A DNA stretch of 64,000 nucleotides from Nocardioides mesophilus (GCF_014395785.1 NZ_CP060713.1:2384501-2448500); one strand, 5' to 3'; counted from the stretch's first letter, positions 25,139 through 34,043 are shown. The notes: a model not told the origin generated them from the letters alone. Numbers and translations: made by a program.

Positions 25139-25259
25139 CCGCCGGCGGACCCCGGCAGCACGCGAGGCCCCGAGCGACCCGTGGGTCCGGGCGGACGTGA
25201 ACCGGCCTGCGCAAGGACGATCAAGCGCCGCGCCGGTCCGGGGACGCAGAATCGACCTC

Positions 25260-26174
25260 ATGAGCACCGCGGCCGACCACTTCACCCGCTTCGTCGGGGT
25301 GCTCGCCGAGGCGCTGGACGACCCCGGGGCGACCGGTGAGGTGCTCGCCGGGCGGCTCTACCTGTCGCGGTTCCACCTGGACCGGATCGTCCGCTCGGTC
25401 GGTGGCGAGCCGCCGGCCGCGTTCCGGCGCCGGATCCTGCTCGAGCGGGCGGCCTACCGGCTGCTCACCACCCGGGCCCGGATCATCGACGTCGGTGCCG
25501 AGGCCGGCTACGGCTCGCACGAGGCGTTCAGCAGGGCGTTCGCCCGGGCGTACGGCGTCAGCCCGCAGCAGTGGCGGGGCCGGCCCGGACAGATCCGGCT
25601 GCCGGCGCCGAACGACGTGCACTTCCACCCACCCGGCAGCCTGCGGCTGCCGGCCCAGCAGAAGGTGACCCCCATGGACCTGTTGACCTCGATGGTCGAG
25701 CACCACGTGTGGCTGACCGGGGAGATGATCGCCCACGCGGCCCGGCTCCCCGACGACGAGCTCGACCGGCGGATCGAGCTGTCGGTCGACGAGGACCCGC
25801 AGACGATCCGGTCGCTGCTCTCCCGGCTGGTCGGCCAGATGGGCATGTGGAACGCCGCGCTGGCCGACCGCGACTACGACTGGTCCGTCGAGGAGCACGA
25901 GTCGCTGGACTCGCTGCGCGCCCGGCTCGCGGTCGAGGGACCGACGTACCTCGCCCACGTCCGCGAGGTGATCGACCAGGGCCGGCTCGACGACACGTTC
26001 GTCGACGCGCTGTGCGAACCGGCGGAGGTGTTCACCTACGGCGGCATGATCGCCCACGTCCTGACCTTCGCGGCGCACCGGCGCACCCTCGTCGCGCTGG
26101 CCCTGGACGCGGCCGGCATCACCGACCTCGGCTGGGGCGACCCGATGCGCTGGGTGGCCGAGCCGCGCACCTGA
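25260..26174 (+). CDS. AraC-type HTH fused to a DinB-like four-helix domain
   Basis: 304-residue fusion. Residues ~1-105 form an AraC/XylS double helix-turn-helix: LAGRLYLSRFHLDRIVRSVG, then AAYRLLTTRARIIDVGAEAG and AFSRAFARAYGVSPQQWRG. Residues ~139-290 look like a DinB/YfiT metal-dependent four-helix bundle (MDLLTSMVEHHVWLTGEMIA, FTYGGMIAHVLTFAAHRRTL), keeping three histidines suitable for a metal. DinB-fold proteins often act on bacillithiol or mycothiol conjugates or toxins, so this may be a regulator that senses or processes such a molecule. A CAGAAT box lies 7 nt before the ATG. It stands alone between menD and the antiporter. Confidence 0.8.
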   Translation: MSTAADHFTRFVGVLAEALDDPGATGEVLAGRLYLSRFHLDRIVRSVGGEPPAAFRRRILLERAAYRLLTTRARIIDVGAEAGYGSHEAFSRAFARAYGVSPQQWRGRPGQIRLPAPNDVHFHPPGSLRLPAQQKVTPMDLLTSMVEHHVWLTGEMIAHAARLPDDELDRRIELSVDEDPQTIRSLLSRLVGQMGMWNAALADRDYDWSVEEHESLDSLRARLAVEGPTYLAHVREVIDQGRLDDTFVDALCEPAEVFTYGGMIAHVLTFAAHRRTLVALALDAAGITDLGWGDPMRWVAEPRT

Positions 26175-26241
26175 CCGGTCGCCCGGTCCACGACTCGTCC
26201 CCCGACGGGAGCACCCTCCCGGCCGGGGGAGAATGGCCGCT

Positions 26242-28125
26242 GTGCATCTCGTCGTGACCGTCGCGGTCCTCATGGCCGTCGTCATCGCGGTGGCGGCCGC
26301 GTCCCACCGCCTCGACATCCCCGCGCCGCTGGCCCTGGTCGCGATCGGCGCCGCCGCCTCGTTCGTGCCGTTCTTCCCCGAGGTCGAGCTGAGCGCCGAG
26401 CTGGCGCTGGTCGGCTTCCTGCCGCCGCTGCTCTACTCCGCGGCGCTGCAGACCTCGCTGGTCGACTTCAACGCGAACCGGCGGGCGATCCTGCTGCTCT
26501 CGATCGGCCTGGTCGCGTTCACCACGGCCGTGGTCGGCGTGGTCGTCCACGCGGTCGTGCCCGGCATCGACTGGCCGGCCGCGTTCGCGCTGGGCGCCGT
26601 GGTCGCCCCGCCGGACGCCGTCGCCGCCACCGCGATCGGCCGCCGGATCGGGCTGCCCCGCAACACCGTCACCATCCTCGAGGGCGAGTCGCTGCTCAAC
26701 GACGCGACCGCGCTGGTCGCGCTGCGCACCGCGATCGGCGCCTCCCTCGGCGCGGTGTCGTTCCTCGACGTGAGCCTCGACTTCGTCCGTGCCGCGGTCG
26801 GCGGAGTGGCCGTCGGGCTGCTCGTCTTCGTGGTGGTCGGCTGGCTGCGCAAGCGGGTCACCGACCCGGTGCTCGACACCAGCGTCTCCCTGGTGACCCC
26901 GTTCGCGGCGTACGTCGTCGCCGAGTCCTTCCACGGCAGCGGCGTGCTCGCGGTCGTGATCGCCGGGCTGGCGCTCGGCCACCAGGCCCCGGTGCTGCAG
27001 ACCGCCTCGTCCCGGATCGCCGAGCGGCTCAACTGGCGGACGATCTCGTTCCTGCTGGAGAACTTGGTGTTCCTGCTGATCGGGCTGCAGTTCCGCTCGA
27101 TCGTGGAGGCGGTCGTCGGGGAGGTGCCGTGGACCGAGGTGGTCGCCGCCTGCGTGGCGACCCTGGCGGCGGTGGTGGTGGCCCGCTTCGTCTGGGTCTA
27201 CCCCGCCCGCTACCTGCTGGTCTATCCCGGCGACGGCCCGCACGCCGGGGAGCACCCGTCCTGGGCGAAGACGACCGTGCTCGGTTGGGCCGGCATGCGC
27301 GGTGTGGTCACCCTGGCCGCGGCGTTCGTGATCCCCGAGGACTTCGCCGAGCGGGACCTGCTGATCCTGATCGCCCTCTTCGTCACCGCGGGAACGCTGT
27401 TCCTGCAGGGCTCGACGCTGCCGTGGCTGGTCCGTCGCCTCGGCCTCGTCGGACCGGACGCACGGGGGGACGCCCTGACCCGCGCCGCGCTGTTCCAGGA
27501 GGCGAGCGCCGCTGGGACCGCGTGGCTCGACGAGCACGCCGCCGAGGAGGAGGACCTCCACGGCACGGTCGAGAAGGTGCGGATGCGTGCGGAGCAGCGC
27601 GACCTCGCGGCGTGGGAGCGGGTCGGGGGCTCCGCCCCGGGCGAGGAGACGCCGAGCGAGGCCTACGCCCGGCTGCGGCGGCAGATGCTGCAGGCGGAGC
27701 GGGAGAAGGTGCTCGAGGTGCGCTCCAGCGGCCGGGTGGCGCACGAGGTGATCGCCGACGTCCTCACCGCCCTCGACGTCGAGGAGTCGATGCTGGCCGA
27801 CCACGGCGAGCGCCGGGACCGGGAGTCGGAGACCGACGCGCGACTGACCGGCGGCACCGGGACGCCGCCGGCGTGCGAGCACCTGGCCGCGGCGCCGGTG
27901 CCCGAGGAGTCCGTGGACATCCGGGTGTGCGAGGCGTGCGTGCGCGAGGGCACCACCTGGGTGCACCTGCGCCAGTGCCTGACCTGCGGCAACGTCGCCT
28001 GCTGCGACTCCTCGCCGCGGCGGCACGCCACCGGCCACTTCCGCGCGACCACCCATCCGGTGATCCGCTCGGCGGAGCCGGGCGAGGTGTGGCGCTGGTG
28101 CTTCGTCGACGAGCAGCTCGGCTGA
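26242..28125 (+). CDS. CPA1 Na+/H+ antiporter with C-terminal UBP-type zinc finger
   Basis: Membrane exchanger of the NhaP/CPA1 type, about 12 helices in residues ~1-405. Ion-site region: GAVVAPPDAVAATAIGRRIG and ILEGESLLNDATALVALR. Late motif VLGWAGMRGVVTLAAAFVIP is typical. A cytoplasmic helical region follows (~410-530, acidic, Arg-rich). Residues ~545-627 are a zf-UBP domain with Cys/His ligands in ACEHL, VCEACVREG, HLRQCLTCGNVACC, RRHATGHFRATTHPV. In eukaryotes this finger binds ubiquitin; in actinobacteria its role is unknown. GTG 26242 has GGAG 10 nt before it; ATG 26233 directly abuts GGGGGAGA and is less likely. It converges with menF. Confidence 0.88.
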   Translation: MHLVVTVAVLMAVVIAVAAASHRLDIPAPLALVAIGAAASFVPFFPEVELSAELALVGFLPPLLYSAALQTSLVDFNANRRAILLLSIGLVAFTTAVVGVVVHAVVPGIDWPAAFALGAVVAPPDAVAATAIGRRIGLPRNTVTILEGESLLNDATALVALRTAIGASLGAVSFLDVSLDFVRAAVGGVAVGLLVFVVVGWLRKRVTDPVLDTSVSLVTPFAAYVVAESFHGSGVLAVVIAGLALGHQAPVLQTASSRIAERLNWRTISFLLENLVFLLIGLQFRSIVEAVVGEVPWTEVVAACVATLAAVVVARFVWVYPARYLLVYPGDGPHAGEHPSWAKTTVLGWAGMRGVVTLAAAFVIPEDFAERDLLILIALFVTAGTLFLQGSTLPWLVRRLGLVGPDARGDALTRAALFQEASAAGTAWLDEHAAEEEDLHGTVEKVRMRAEQRDLAAWERVGGSAPGEETPSEAYARLRRQMLQAEREKVLEVRSSGRVAHEVIADVLTALDVEESMLADHGERRDRESETDARLTGGTGTPPACEHLAAAPVPEESVDIRVCEACVREGTTWVHLRQCLTCGNVACCDSSPRRHATGHFRATTHPVIRSAEPGEVWRWCFVDEQLG

Positions 28126-28153
28126 GCAGTACGGCGGCTTCTCGGCGGGCCGG

Positions 28154-29455
28154 TCAGCCTTCGGTGGGACGGCCCTCGGCCGGTCGGCCGTCGGTGGTGA
28201 GCGCGTCGCGCACCGGCACGAACTTCGCCTGCGCCTCGGCCAGCTCGGCCTGCGGGTCGGAGCTCGCCACGATCCCGCAGCCGGCGAACAGCCGGACCCG
28301 CGGCCCGTCGAGCTCGGCGGAGCGCAGCGCGATGCCCCACTCGCCGTCCCCGGTGGCGTCCATCCAGCCGACCGGGCCGGCGTAGCGACCGCGCGCCATG
28401 CCCTCGATCTCGGAGATCAGCGCGAGGGCGCGGTCGGTGGGGGTGCCGCCGACGGCCGCCGACGGGTGCAGCGCGGCGGCCAGGTCCAGCGCGGTGGCGG
28501 TGTCGTGGACCACCCCGGCCACGTCGGTGGCCAGGTGCATGACGTTGGGCAGGTGCAGCACGAACGGCGCCTCGGGCACGTTCATCGACGTGCAGTGCGG
28601 CGCGAGCGCGTCGGCCACCGAGCGGACGGCGTACTCGTGCTCCTCGAGGTCCTTGGAGGAGCGGGCGAGGGCCGCGGCCAGGCCGAGGTCGCGGGCGTCG
28701 TCGCCGGTGCGGCGGATCGTCCCGGCCAGCACCCGGGAGGTGATCAGGCCGCGCTCGCGGCGCACCAGCATCTCCGGGGTGGCACCGAACAGCCCGTCGA
28801 CGTGGAAGGTCCAGCAGGTGGGGTAGCCCTCGGAGAGCATGCGCAGCGGCCACCGTACGTCGATGTCCTCGGCGGCCGTGGCGAGCAGGTCGCGGGCGAG
28901 CACCACCTTCTCCAATTCGCCGGCCGCGATCCGGCGTACCGCCTCGGCGACCACCCCCTCCCAGGCCGCGCCGCCCACCGCGCCGTCGGCGAAGGTCACG
29001 TCCACCGGGGCGGGCGGCTCGCCGGCGGCCTCCAGCAGCGGCGGGGTGCTGATCCCGCCGGCGGTGACGGTGGTCAGCCAGGTCCGCTCACCGCGTCGGC
29101 CGACGACCACCTCGGGGACGACCACCACGCTGTCCCCGGGCTCGTCGGCGAAGGCGAAGGAGCCGAAGCAGACCAGGCCGGTGCCCGGCTCGTGGACCTC
29201 ATCGCGGACCACGGCGGTGCCGGCGTGCCCGGCCCACCAGTCACGCGCCTCGGCGAACCGGTCGGGGCCGGCGGTGCGGAGCTCGGCGGCGACGCCCCAG
29301 CCGACCAGGCCCTCTCCGCGTCGGACCCAGGCGTTGGGGCCGGAGTCGGGGAGCAGGGCGAGCAGCGGGCCGGGGTCGTCGATCTCGACGGTGCGCACGA
29401 CCAGCGGTGCGGCCTCGGGGGCCGGAGCGGCCGAAGGGGTACCGGACTGCCTCAC
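28154..29455 (-). CDS. menF: Isochorismate synthase
   Basis: Chorismate-utilising enzyme making isochorismate for MenD. The conserved C-terminal catalytic domain covers residues ~165-420: [14 protein letters not shown] (general base Lys), [84 protein letters not shown] and [17 protein letters not shown]. At 433 aa it is of normal length. The same fold includes anthranilate and salicylate synthases; the men context supports isochorismate. A short direct repeat at the C-terminus encodes [11 protein letters not shown]. It diverges from menG, with a TAGGCT box 8 nt before its GTG. Confidence 0.93.
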   Translation of the reverse strand: MRQSGTPSAAPAPEAAPLVVRTVEIDDPGPLLALLPDSGPNAWVRRGEGLVGWGVAAELRTAGPDRFAEARDWWAGHAGTAVVRDEVHEPGTGLVCFGSFAFADEPGDSVVVVPEVVVGRRGERTWLTTVTAGGISTPPLLEAAGEPPAPVDVTFADGAVGGAAWEGVVAEAVRRIAAGELEKVVLARDLLATAAEDIDVRWPLRMLSEGYPTCWTFHVDGLFGATPEMLVRRERGLITSRVLAGTIRRTGDDARDLGLAAALARSSKDLEEHEYAVRSVADALAPHCTSMNVPEAPFVLHLPNVMHLATDVAGVVHDTATALDLAAALHPSAAVGGTPTDRALALISEIEGMARGRYAGPVGWMDATGDGEWGIALRSAELDGPRVRLFAGCGIVASSDPQAELAEAQAKFVPVRDALTTDGRPAEGRPTEG

Positions 29456-29463
29456 GAGGACCC

Positions 29464-29507
29464 AGCCTACGACCGGGCGCCGAAGGTTGCGGGGTCCGCC
29501 CTATCGT
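29464..29507. promoter_or_regulatory. Divergent menF/menG -10 boxes
   Basis: Minus-strand TAGGCT (29469-29464) lies 8 nt before the menF GTG. Plus-strand TATCGT (29502-29507) lies 7 nt before the menG GTG at 29515. Neither start has a good ribosome site, so both messages may be leaderless, and the two polymerase sites nearly abut. Confidence 0.45.
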
Positions 29508-29514
29508 TGGCGCC

Positions 29515-30204
29515 GTGACCCGAGCCGACCTCGACAAGCTGCCCGCCGACGTCGCGGCGATGTTCGACGACGTGGCCCGCCGCTACGACCTCACCAACGA
29601 CGTGCTGTCGCTGGGCCAGGACCGGCGCTGGCGCACCCGCACCGTCGACGCCGTGGACCCGCGTCCCGGGGAGAGGATCCTCGACCTCGCCGCCGGCACC
29701 GGGACCTCCAGCCAGCCGTTCGCGGACCGCGGCGCCGAGGTGGTGCCCTGCGACTTCTCCCTCGGGATGCTCCGCGTCGGCAAGCAGGCCCGGCCGCACC
29801 TGGGGTTCACCGCCGGCGACGGCACCCGGCTGCCGTTCGCCGACGACACCTTCGACGCGGTGACGATCTCGTTCGGGCTGCGCAACATCGTCGACCCGGA
29901 CGCCGGCCTGCGCGAGATGCTGCGGGTGACCCGGCCCGGTGGCCGGCTGGTGGTCTGCGAGTTCAGCCACCCGACCAACGCACCGTTCCGCACCGTCTAC
30001 ATCGAGTACCTCATGAAGGCGCTGCCCTCGCTGGCGCGCGCCGTCTCCTCGAGCCCGGACGCCTACGTCTACCTCGCCGAGTCGATCCGCGCCTGGCCCG
30101 ACCAGGAGGCGCTGGCCCGCCGGATCGATGCGGCCGGCTGGCACGGCACGCAGTGGCACAACCTCAGCGGCGGCATCGTCGCGCTGCACCGCGCCACCGC
30201 CTGA
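29515..30204 (+). CDS. menG: Demethylmenaquinone methyltransferase
   Basis: SAM-dependent C-methyltransferase for the last step of menaquinone synthesis (UbiE family). The N-terminal signature [20 protein letters not shown] covers residues ~14-33; the SAM site is [18 protein letters not shown]; later motifs are [15 protein letters not shown] and [20 protein letters not shown]; the C-terminal [11 protein letters not shown] is conserved. At 229 aa it is normal. GTG 29515 fits homology and the TATCGT box. It is followed by a strong inverted repeat that ends transcription. Confidence 0.95.
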   Translation: MTRADLDKLPADVAAMFDDVARRYDLTNDVLSLGQDRRWRTRTVDAVDPRPGERILDLAAGTGTSSQPFADRGAEVVPCDFSLGMLRVGKQARPHLGFTAGDGTRLPFADDTFDAVTISFGLRNIVDPDAGLREMLRVTRPGGRLVVCEFSHPTNAPFRTVYIEYLMKALPSLARAVSSSPDAYVYLAESIRAWPDQEALARRIDAAGWHGTQWHNLSGGIVALHRATA

Positions 30205-30212
30205 CCCGTCCT

Positions 30213-30250
30213 GCGGGGGAGCGGGGGACGCCCCCGAGCGGCGCCCCCGC
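30213..30250. terminator. Nested GC-rich hairpin between convergent genes
   Basis: An outer 7-bp stem GCGGGGG (30213-30219) with CCCCCGC (30244-30250) encloses CGGGGG (30222-30227), loop acg, CCCCCG (30231-30236). It lies 9 nt after menG and 7 nt after the end of the opposing gene, so it can stop transcription from both sides. There is no U-tract, as is common in high-G+C actinobacteria. Confidence 0.65.
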
Positions 30251-30256
30251 GCGGGC

Positions 30257-30931
30257 TCACCCGCGGTCGAGCACCAGGGCCGGCCGGGCGGCGACGAGCA
30301 GGCCGAGCGTGGTGTAGCCGACCAGCAGGTGCGAGGAGCCGACCAGGTCGCCCGCCTGGTGGCCGAAGACGGCAAGCACCGGGAGGGTCACGACCACCCA
30401 GCTCTCGGCGACCAGCGGCCACACCCGGGCCGCCCCGCGCCAGCGGCCCGCGAGCGCGATCTTCACGCCGATGACGAACATGCCCATCATCGACAGCGGC
30501 CAGAACAGGTCGAGCACGCCGAGCCAGAGGGTGCCGCGCGCGGCCGGCACCAGCGCGTGGACCAACGTCCAGGCCATCGCCAGCGTCAGCAGCACGTGCT
30601 CGACGAGGAACATCGCCCGCGCCGCGCGGGTGACTCCGGTGGCCCGGGTCCGTCGCTGCAGCGTGAGCAGCGACCACAGACCGAGCTGGAAGGCCAGGCC
30701 GGTCAGGTCGCTGATCTTCACGCCGGTCTCGTTCGTCGGGGCGAAGCCGTAGGCGAAGCTGCCGACGGCCCAGGTGAAGGCCCCGGCGGAGAGGCCGAGC
30801 GCGAGCCGGCGGACGGTCGCCGTCGACGGGCCCCCGGCCGCCGAGACGGGCGCCCCGACGTCGGTGCGGGCGCGGGCCGGGGTCGTGGAGACGTGGGTGC
30901 TGGACTCCTGGGTGCTGGCGATCTGGGTCAT
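30257..30931 (-). CDS. Hypothetical membrane protein, six helices
   Basis: 224-residue protein of no family known to me. A polar Ser/Thr-rich N-terminal ~40 residues precede six hydrophobic segments, including LALGLSAGAFTWAVGSFAYG, FLVEHVLLTLAMAWTLVHAL, FWPLSMMGMFVIGVKIALAG and WVVVTLPVLAVFGHQAGDL. GAGGAG lies 5 nt before the ATG at 30931, a strong ribosome site. It is divergent from the sensor kinase gene across 187 nt rich in GTCCC motifs, so it may be a target of that two-component system. Confidence 0.75.
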   Translation of the reverse strand: MTQIASTQESSTHVSTTPARARTDVGAPVSAAGGPSTATVRRLALGLSAGAFTWAVGSFAYGFAPTNETGVKISDLTGLAFQLGLWSLLTLQRRTRATGVTRAARAMFLVEHVLLTLAMAWTLVHALVPAARGTLWLGVLDLFWPLSMMGMFVIGVKIALAGRWRGAARVWPLVAESWVVVTLPVLAVFGHQAGDLVGSSHLLVGYTTLGLLVAARPALVLDRG

Positions 30932-31020
30932 GGCGACTCCTCGGTTCGTGGTGGGCGGTGGCTCTCACCGCCTCGAGGTCGACCTTCCCGGGGCGGTGAC
31001 CCAGGCCGTCAGGGAGGCGC

Positions 31021-31086
31021 GTCCCGTTCCCGGTCCCCTCTGCTGTCCCGGAGCGACCAGGACCGCCGTCCCAGGGACAACGGGAC
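31021..31086. repeat. Cluster of six GTCCC/GGGAC motifs in the kinase upstream region
   Basis: GTCCC occurs at 31021, 31033, 31045 and 31068, and GGGAC at 31074 and 31082. The first three are exactly 12 nt apart, and 31068-31078 is a perfect 11-bp palindrome GTCCCAGGGAC. The regular spacing between divergent genes suggests an operator array, perhaps for the LuxR-type regulator encoded downstream. Confidence 0.5.
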
Positions 31087-31118
31087 GCGACGTGCGGCAC
31101 CCTGTGCTGGTGCACGAC

Positions 31119-33266
31119 ATGACCGCCCCTGCGCCCGGACCGCGACAGCGCCCGGCCGCCGGCCCGGCGCTGCTCGGCGTCGCCGTGACCGCGGCCACCG
31201 TGTCGGTGCTGCTGGGCCTGCGGGTGAGCGACGCGCACCGGGCGCTGCTGGAGCTGCAGTGGCGCTGGGGCGACTCGGTCGCGGGCCTCGCGCTCGCCGC
31301 CGGCGGCGCGGTCGTGCTGGGCCGCCGTCCCGGCCACCGTCTCGGCTGGGTGCTCGCCGGCTTCGGGGCCTGGTGGGCCCTCGACGGCGCCGCGGCCGCG
31401 TGGTTGGCGTTCGCGACGACGTACACCCCCGCGCTGCCGGGCGCCTCCGTGGCGTTCTTCGTCTTCCAGCGGCTGGGTGCGTGGCTGCTGCTGCTGCTCC
31501 CGCTGCTGCTCCTGCTCTTCCCGGACGGCCGGCTGCCCACCGGCCGCTGGCGGGCGGTGTCGGTGGCGAGCCTGGTGATGACCGCGCTGCTGCCGCTCGC
31601 GCTGGTCGCGGCGCCCTCCGACGTGGCCCAGGTCAGCTCGGGCGCCGAGTCGATGCCGGCGCCGCTGCGCGCCCTGGAGCTGGACCCGGTCCGGGTGCCG
31701 CTGCCCGACCCGGTGTGGTCGGCGCTGCTGCAGGTGGCATACCTCTGCCTGCCGCTCAGCCTCGTCGTCCCTTTCGCGGTCGTGGTGCGCCGCTACCGGG
31801 GCGCCGGCGGGACGACCCGCACGCAGATGCGGTGGCTGCTGTGGGCGGCGGTGGTGGACCTCCTGGTGATGCTGACCATCCGGTTGCTGCCCGACTCCTC
31901 CGGCAGCCTGGGTCTGACCGTCGCGGTCGTCGTCACGAGCGCGGCGGTGGCCGTCGGCATCGTGCGCCCGCAGCTCGTCGACGTCGACCGGCTGCTCGGC
32001 GGCACGCTGGTCTACGGGCTGCTGCTGGCGTCCACCTGGCTGCTGGACCTGGTGCTGCTCGGCACCGCCGGCCGCCTGCTCGGGCCGCGCCTCGACGACG
32101 GTGAGGGTCTGGTGCTCGCCGTCTTCGTGGTCTCGGTGCTCTACGCGCCGCTGCGGCATCGGCTGTGGCGGCTGGTCCGGCGGGTCGTGCTCGGCGAGCG
32201 AGACGACCCCTACCGGGTCGTCTCGGGGCTGGCGGAGCTGCTCGAGGAGTCCGACGACTCCGAGGCCCAGCTGACCGCCGTCGCCCGGACCGTGGCGCGC
32301 GCCTTCCGGGTCCGGTACGTCGGCGTGGAGGTCGTCCAGGTCAGCGGGGAGCGGTTGCTCGTCGAGCACGGCGAGCGGCCGGACGCCACGCAGGCGCTGC
32401 CGATCAGCTACCGCGGCGAGCGGATCGGCCGACTGCTGGTGCCCGCCGTCGCCGGCCCGAGGACCGGCCTCTCGGCGGCCGACGAGAGGCTGCTCGCCGA
32501 CGTGGTCCGGCAGACCGCGGCCGCGGCCCGGGCGGTGCACCTCGCCGCCGAGCTCCAGCACAGCCGCGAGCGGCTGGTCACGGCCGTCGAGGACGAGCGT
32601 CGCCGGCTGCGCCGCGAGCTGCACGACGGCCTGGGTCCGACGCTGGCGGCGGTGGCCTCGCGCATCGACGTGGCCCGGATGACCGCGCCCCGCTCGCCCG
32701 AGGAGGCCGACCGCTCGCTCGCGCTGGCGCGTGAGGAGATCACCGGGACGCTGGCCGAGGTGCGCCGGCTGGTCCACGGCCTGCGGCCTCCCGCCCTCGA
32801 CGACGTCGGCCTGCCCGGCGCGGTCCGGCAGCTGGCCGAGCGGCTGCGCCGGCCCGGCACCGAGATCCGGGTGGCGGAGCCCGGCGACCTCGGCGACCTG
32901 CCCGCCGCGGTGGAGGTGGCCGCCTTCCGGATCGTCTCCGAGGCCCTGGCCAACGTGGTCCGGCACGCCGGCGCGTCGTACTGCACGGTGAGGCTGGGGC
33001 GCGAGGCCGGCGCGCTCGTGGTGGAGGTGGGCGATGACGGCTGCGGCATCGACCCGGAGGCTCCGGCCGGCGTCGGGCTGGTCTCGCTGCGCGAGCGGGC
33101 CGCCGAGCTCGGCGGCCGGTGCGCGGTCACCGCCGGCCCGGACGGGGGCACCCTGGTGCGCGCCGAGCTGCCGCTTCCCGACGCCGGCCGCGCCGCCGCC
33201 GCGGACGCCGCTCCGGACGCCGCGAAGCCTGCGGGCGCGGCGCTCGCGGCGGAGGGCCGGCGGTGA
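31119..33266 (+). CDS. Membrane sensor histidine kinase (HisKA_3, NarL/DegS class)
   Basis: 715 residues. About ten transmembrane helices occupy residues ~15-360, including GAWLLLLLPLLLLLFPDG and ALLQVAYLCLPLSLVVPFAV. A GAF-like region (~370-480) follows. The dimerisation/phosphoacceptor helix is RRRLRRELHDGLGPTLAAVA with His502. The ATPase domain has AFRIVSEALANVVRHAGASY (N box), VEVGDDGCGIDP (G1) and GVGLVSLRERAAELGG (G2). The tail is Ala-rich. It should phosphorylate the response regulator whose GTG overlaps its stop. The stimulus is unknown; the large membrane part suggests a membrane or envelope signal. ATG 31119 is chosen; GTG 31104 and 31110 are in-frame alternatives. Confidence 0.88.
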   Translation: MTAPAPGPRQRPAAGPALLGVAVTAATVSVLLGLRVSDAHRALLELQWRWGDSVAGLALAAGGAVVLGRRPGHRLGWVLAGFGAWWALDGAAAAWLAFATTYTPALPGASVAFFVFQRLGAWLLLLLPLLLLLFPDGRLPTGRWRAVSVASLVMTALLPLALVAAPSDVAQVSSGAESMPAPLRALELDPVRVPLPDPVWSALLQVAYLCLPLSLVVPFAVVVRRYRGAGGTTRTQMRWLLWAAVVDLLVMLTIRLLPDSSGSLGLTVAVVVTSAAVAVGIVRPQLVDVDRLLGGTLVYGLLLASTWLLDLVLLGTAGRLLGPRLDDGEGLVLAVFVVSVLYAPLRHRLWRLVRRVVLGERDDPYRVVSGLAELLEESDDSEAQLTAVARTVARAFRVRYVGVEVVQVSGERLLVEHGERPDATQALPISYRGERIGRLLVPAVAGPRTGLSAADERLLADVVRQTAAAARAVHLAAELQHSRERLVTAVEDERRRLRRELHDGLGPTLAAVASRIDVARMTAPRSPEEADRSLALAREEITGTLAEVRRLVHGLRPPALDDVGLPGAVRQLAERLRRPGTEIRVAEPGDLGDLPAAVEVAAFRIVSEALANVVRHAGASYCTVRLGREAGALVVEVGDDGCGIDPEAPAGVGLVSLRERAAELGGRCAVTAGPDGGTLVRAELPLPDAGRAAAADAAPDAAKPAGAALAAEGRR

Positions 33267-33919
33267 GCGCCCCGCTGCGGGTGCTGGTCGCCGACGACCA
33301 CCCGGTCTTCCGGGAGGGCTTCGCGGCGCTGCTGGCCGGCATCGACGCGGTGGAGGTGGTCGGCACGGCGGCGTCCGGGCTCGAGGCGCTGGAGCTGGCC
33401 GACCGGCTGGTGCCCGACGTGGTGGTGATGGACGTGCAGATGCCCGGGCTCGACGGCATCGAGGCGACCCGCCGGCTGCTGGCCGCGCACCCCGGCACCG
33501 GGGTCGTGGTGCTCACCATGTCCGAGGAGGACGGCACCCTGGTGGACGCGCTGCGGGCCGGGGCCCGCGGCTACCTGCTCAAGGGGGCCGAGCCCGCCGA
33601 GGTGGTCCGGGCGATCACGACGGTGGCGGCCGGCGGGGTGGTCTTCGGCGCGGTGCTGGCGGGCCGGGTCGCGGACTTCCTCGCCCAGGGGGCGAGCGGG
33701 GCCGGCCGCGCCGAGGAGGTGTTCGGGATGCTCACCGCGCGCGAGCGGGAGGTGCTGGACCTGGTGGCCGCGGGGCTCTCCAACGGCCAGATCGCGGCCC
33801 GGCTCTACCTGTCCCAGAAGACGGTGCGCAACCACGTCCACGCGATCCTCTCGAAGCTCCCGGCCGTCGACCGGGCAGAGGCGATCATCCGCGCCAGGGA
33901 CGCCGGACTCGGCCGCTGA
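33263..33919 (+). CDS. NarL/LuxR-family response regulator
   Basis: 218-residue DNA-binding partner of the kinase above. The receiver domain spans ~5-125 with acidic pair DD at residues 11-12, phosphoacceptor Asp57 in VVVMDVQMPGLDGIEATRR, Thr/Ser in VVVLTMSEED and Lys in ARGYLLKGAEP. The LuxR helix-turn-helix spans ~150-212: LTAREREVLDLVAAGLSNGQ then IAARLYLSQKTVRNHVHAIL. It overlaps the kinase gene by 4 nt (GTGA). Likely targets include the GTCCC array and the divergent membrane protein gene. Confidence 0.92.
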   Translation: MSAPLRVLVADDHPVFREGFAALLAGIDAVEVVGTAASGLEALELADRLVPDVVVMDVQMPGLDGIEATRRLLAAHPGTGVVVLTMSEEDGTLVDALRAGARGYLLKGAEPAEVVRAITTVAAGGVVFGAVLAGRVADFLAQGASGAGRAEEVFGMLTAREREVLDLVAAGLSNGQIAARLYLSQKTVRNHVHAILSKLPAVDRAEAIIRARDAGLGR

Positions 33920-33962
33920 AAGCGGACACCGGGGCCGGGTCGCACGATGTGACGCGTGCCTC

Positions 33963-34003
33963 TAGACTGGGGCCGTTGTCGCCCCATGTGAACGCTTTCA
34001 CAA
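33963..34003 (+). promoter_or_regulatory. Rex operator and -10 box before the reductase-nuo operon
   Basis: TGTGAACGCTTTCACA (33987-34002) matches 15 of 16 bases of the S. coelicolor Rex operator TGTGAACGCGTTCACA. A candidate -10 TAGACT (33963-33968) lies just upstream, so the operator covers roughly +12 to +28 and would act as a roadblock or clash with initiation. The -35 is weak (TCGCAC). Rex is known to repress nuo in S. coelicolor. Confidence 0.8.
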
Positions 34004-34043
34004 AGTCGCAAGCCTGACCCGCCCTGGACCAACGAGGTGCTCG

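Noticed and set aside
30774-31118. Longer sensor kinase starting inside the divergent membrane protein gene
   Set aside because: It would run through the divergent gene and the GTCCC array; the family's first helix begins just after ATG 31119.
33914-33930. Small hairpin CCGCT-gaa-AGCGG over the response regulator stop codon
   Set aside because: A 5-bp stem with a 3-nt loop is too weak to call a terminator in this base composition.
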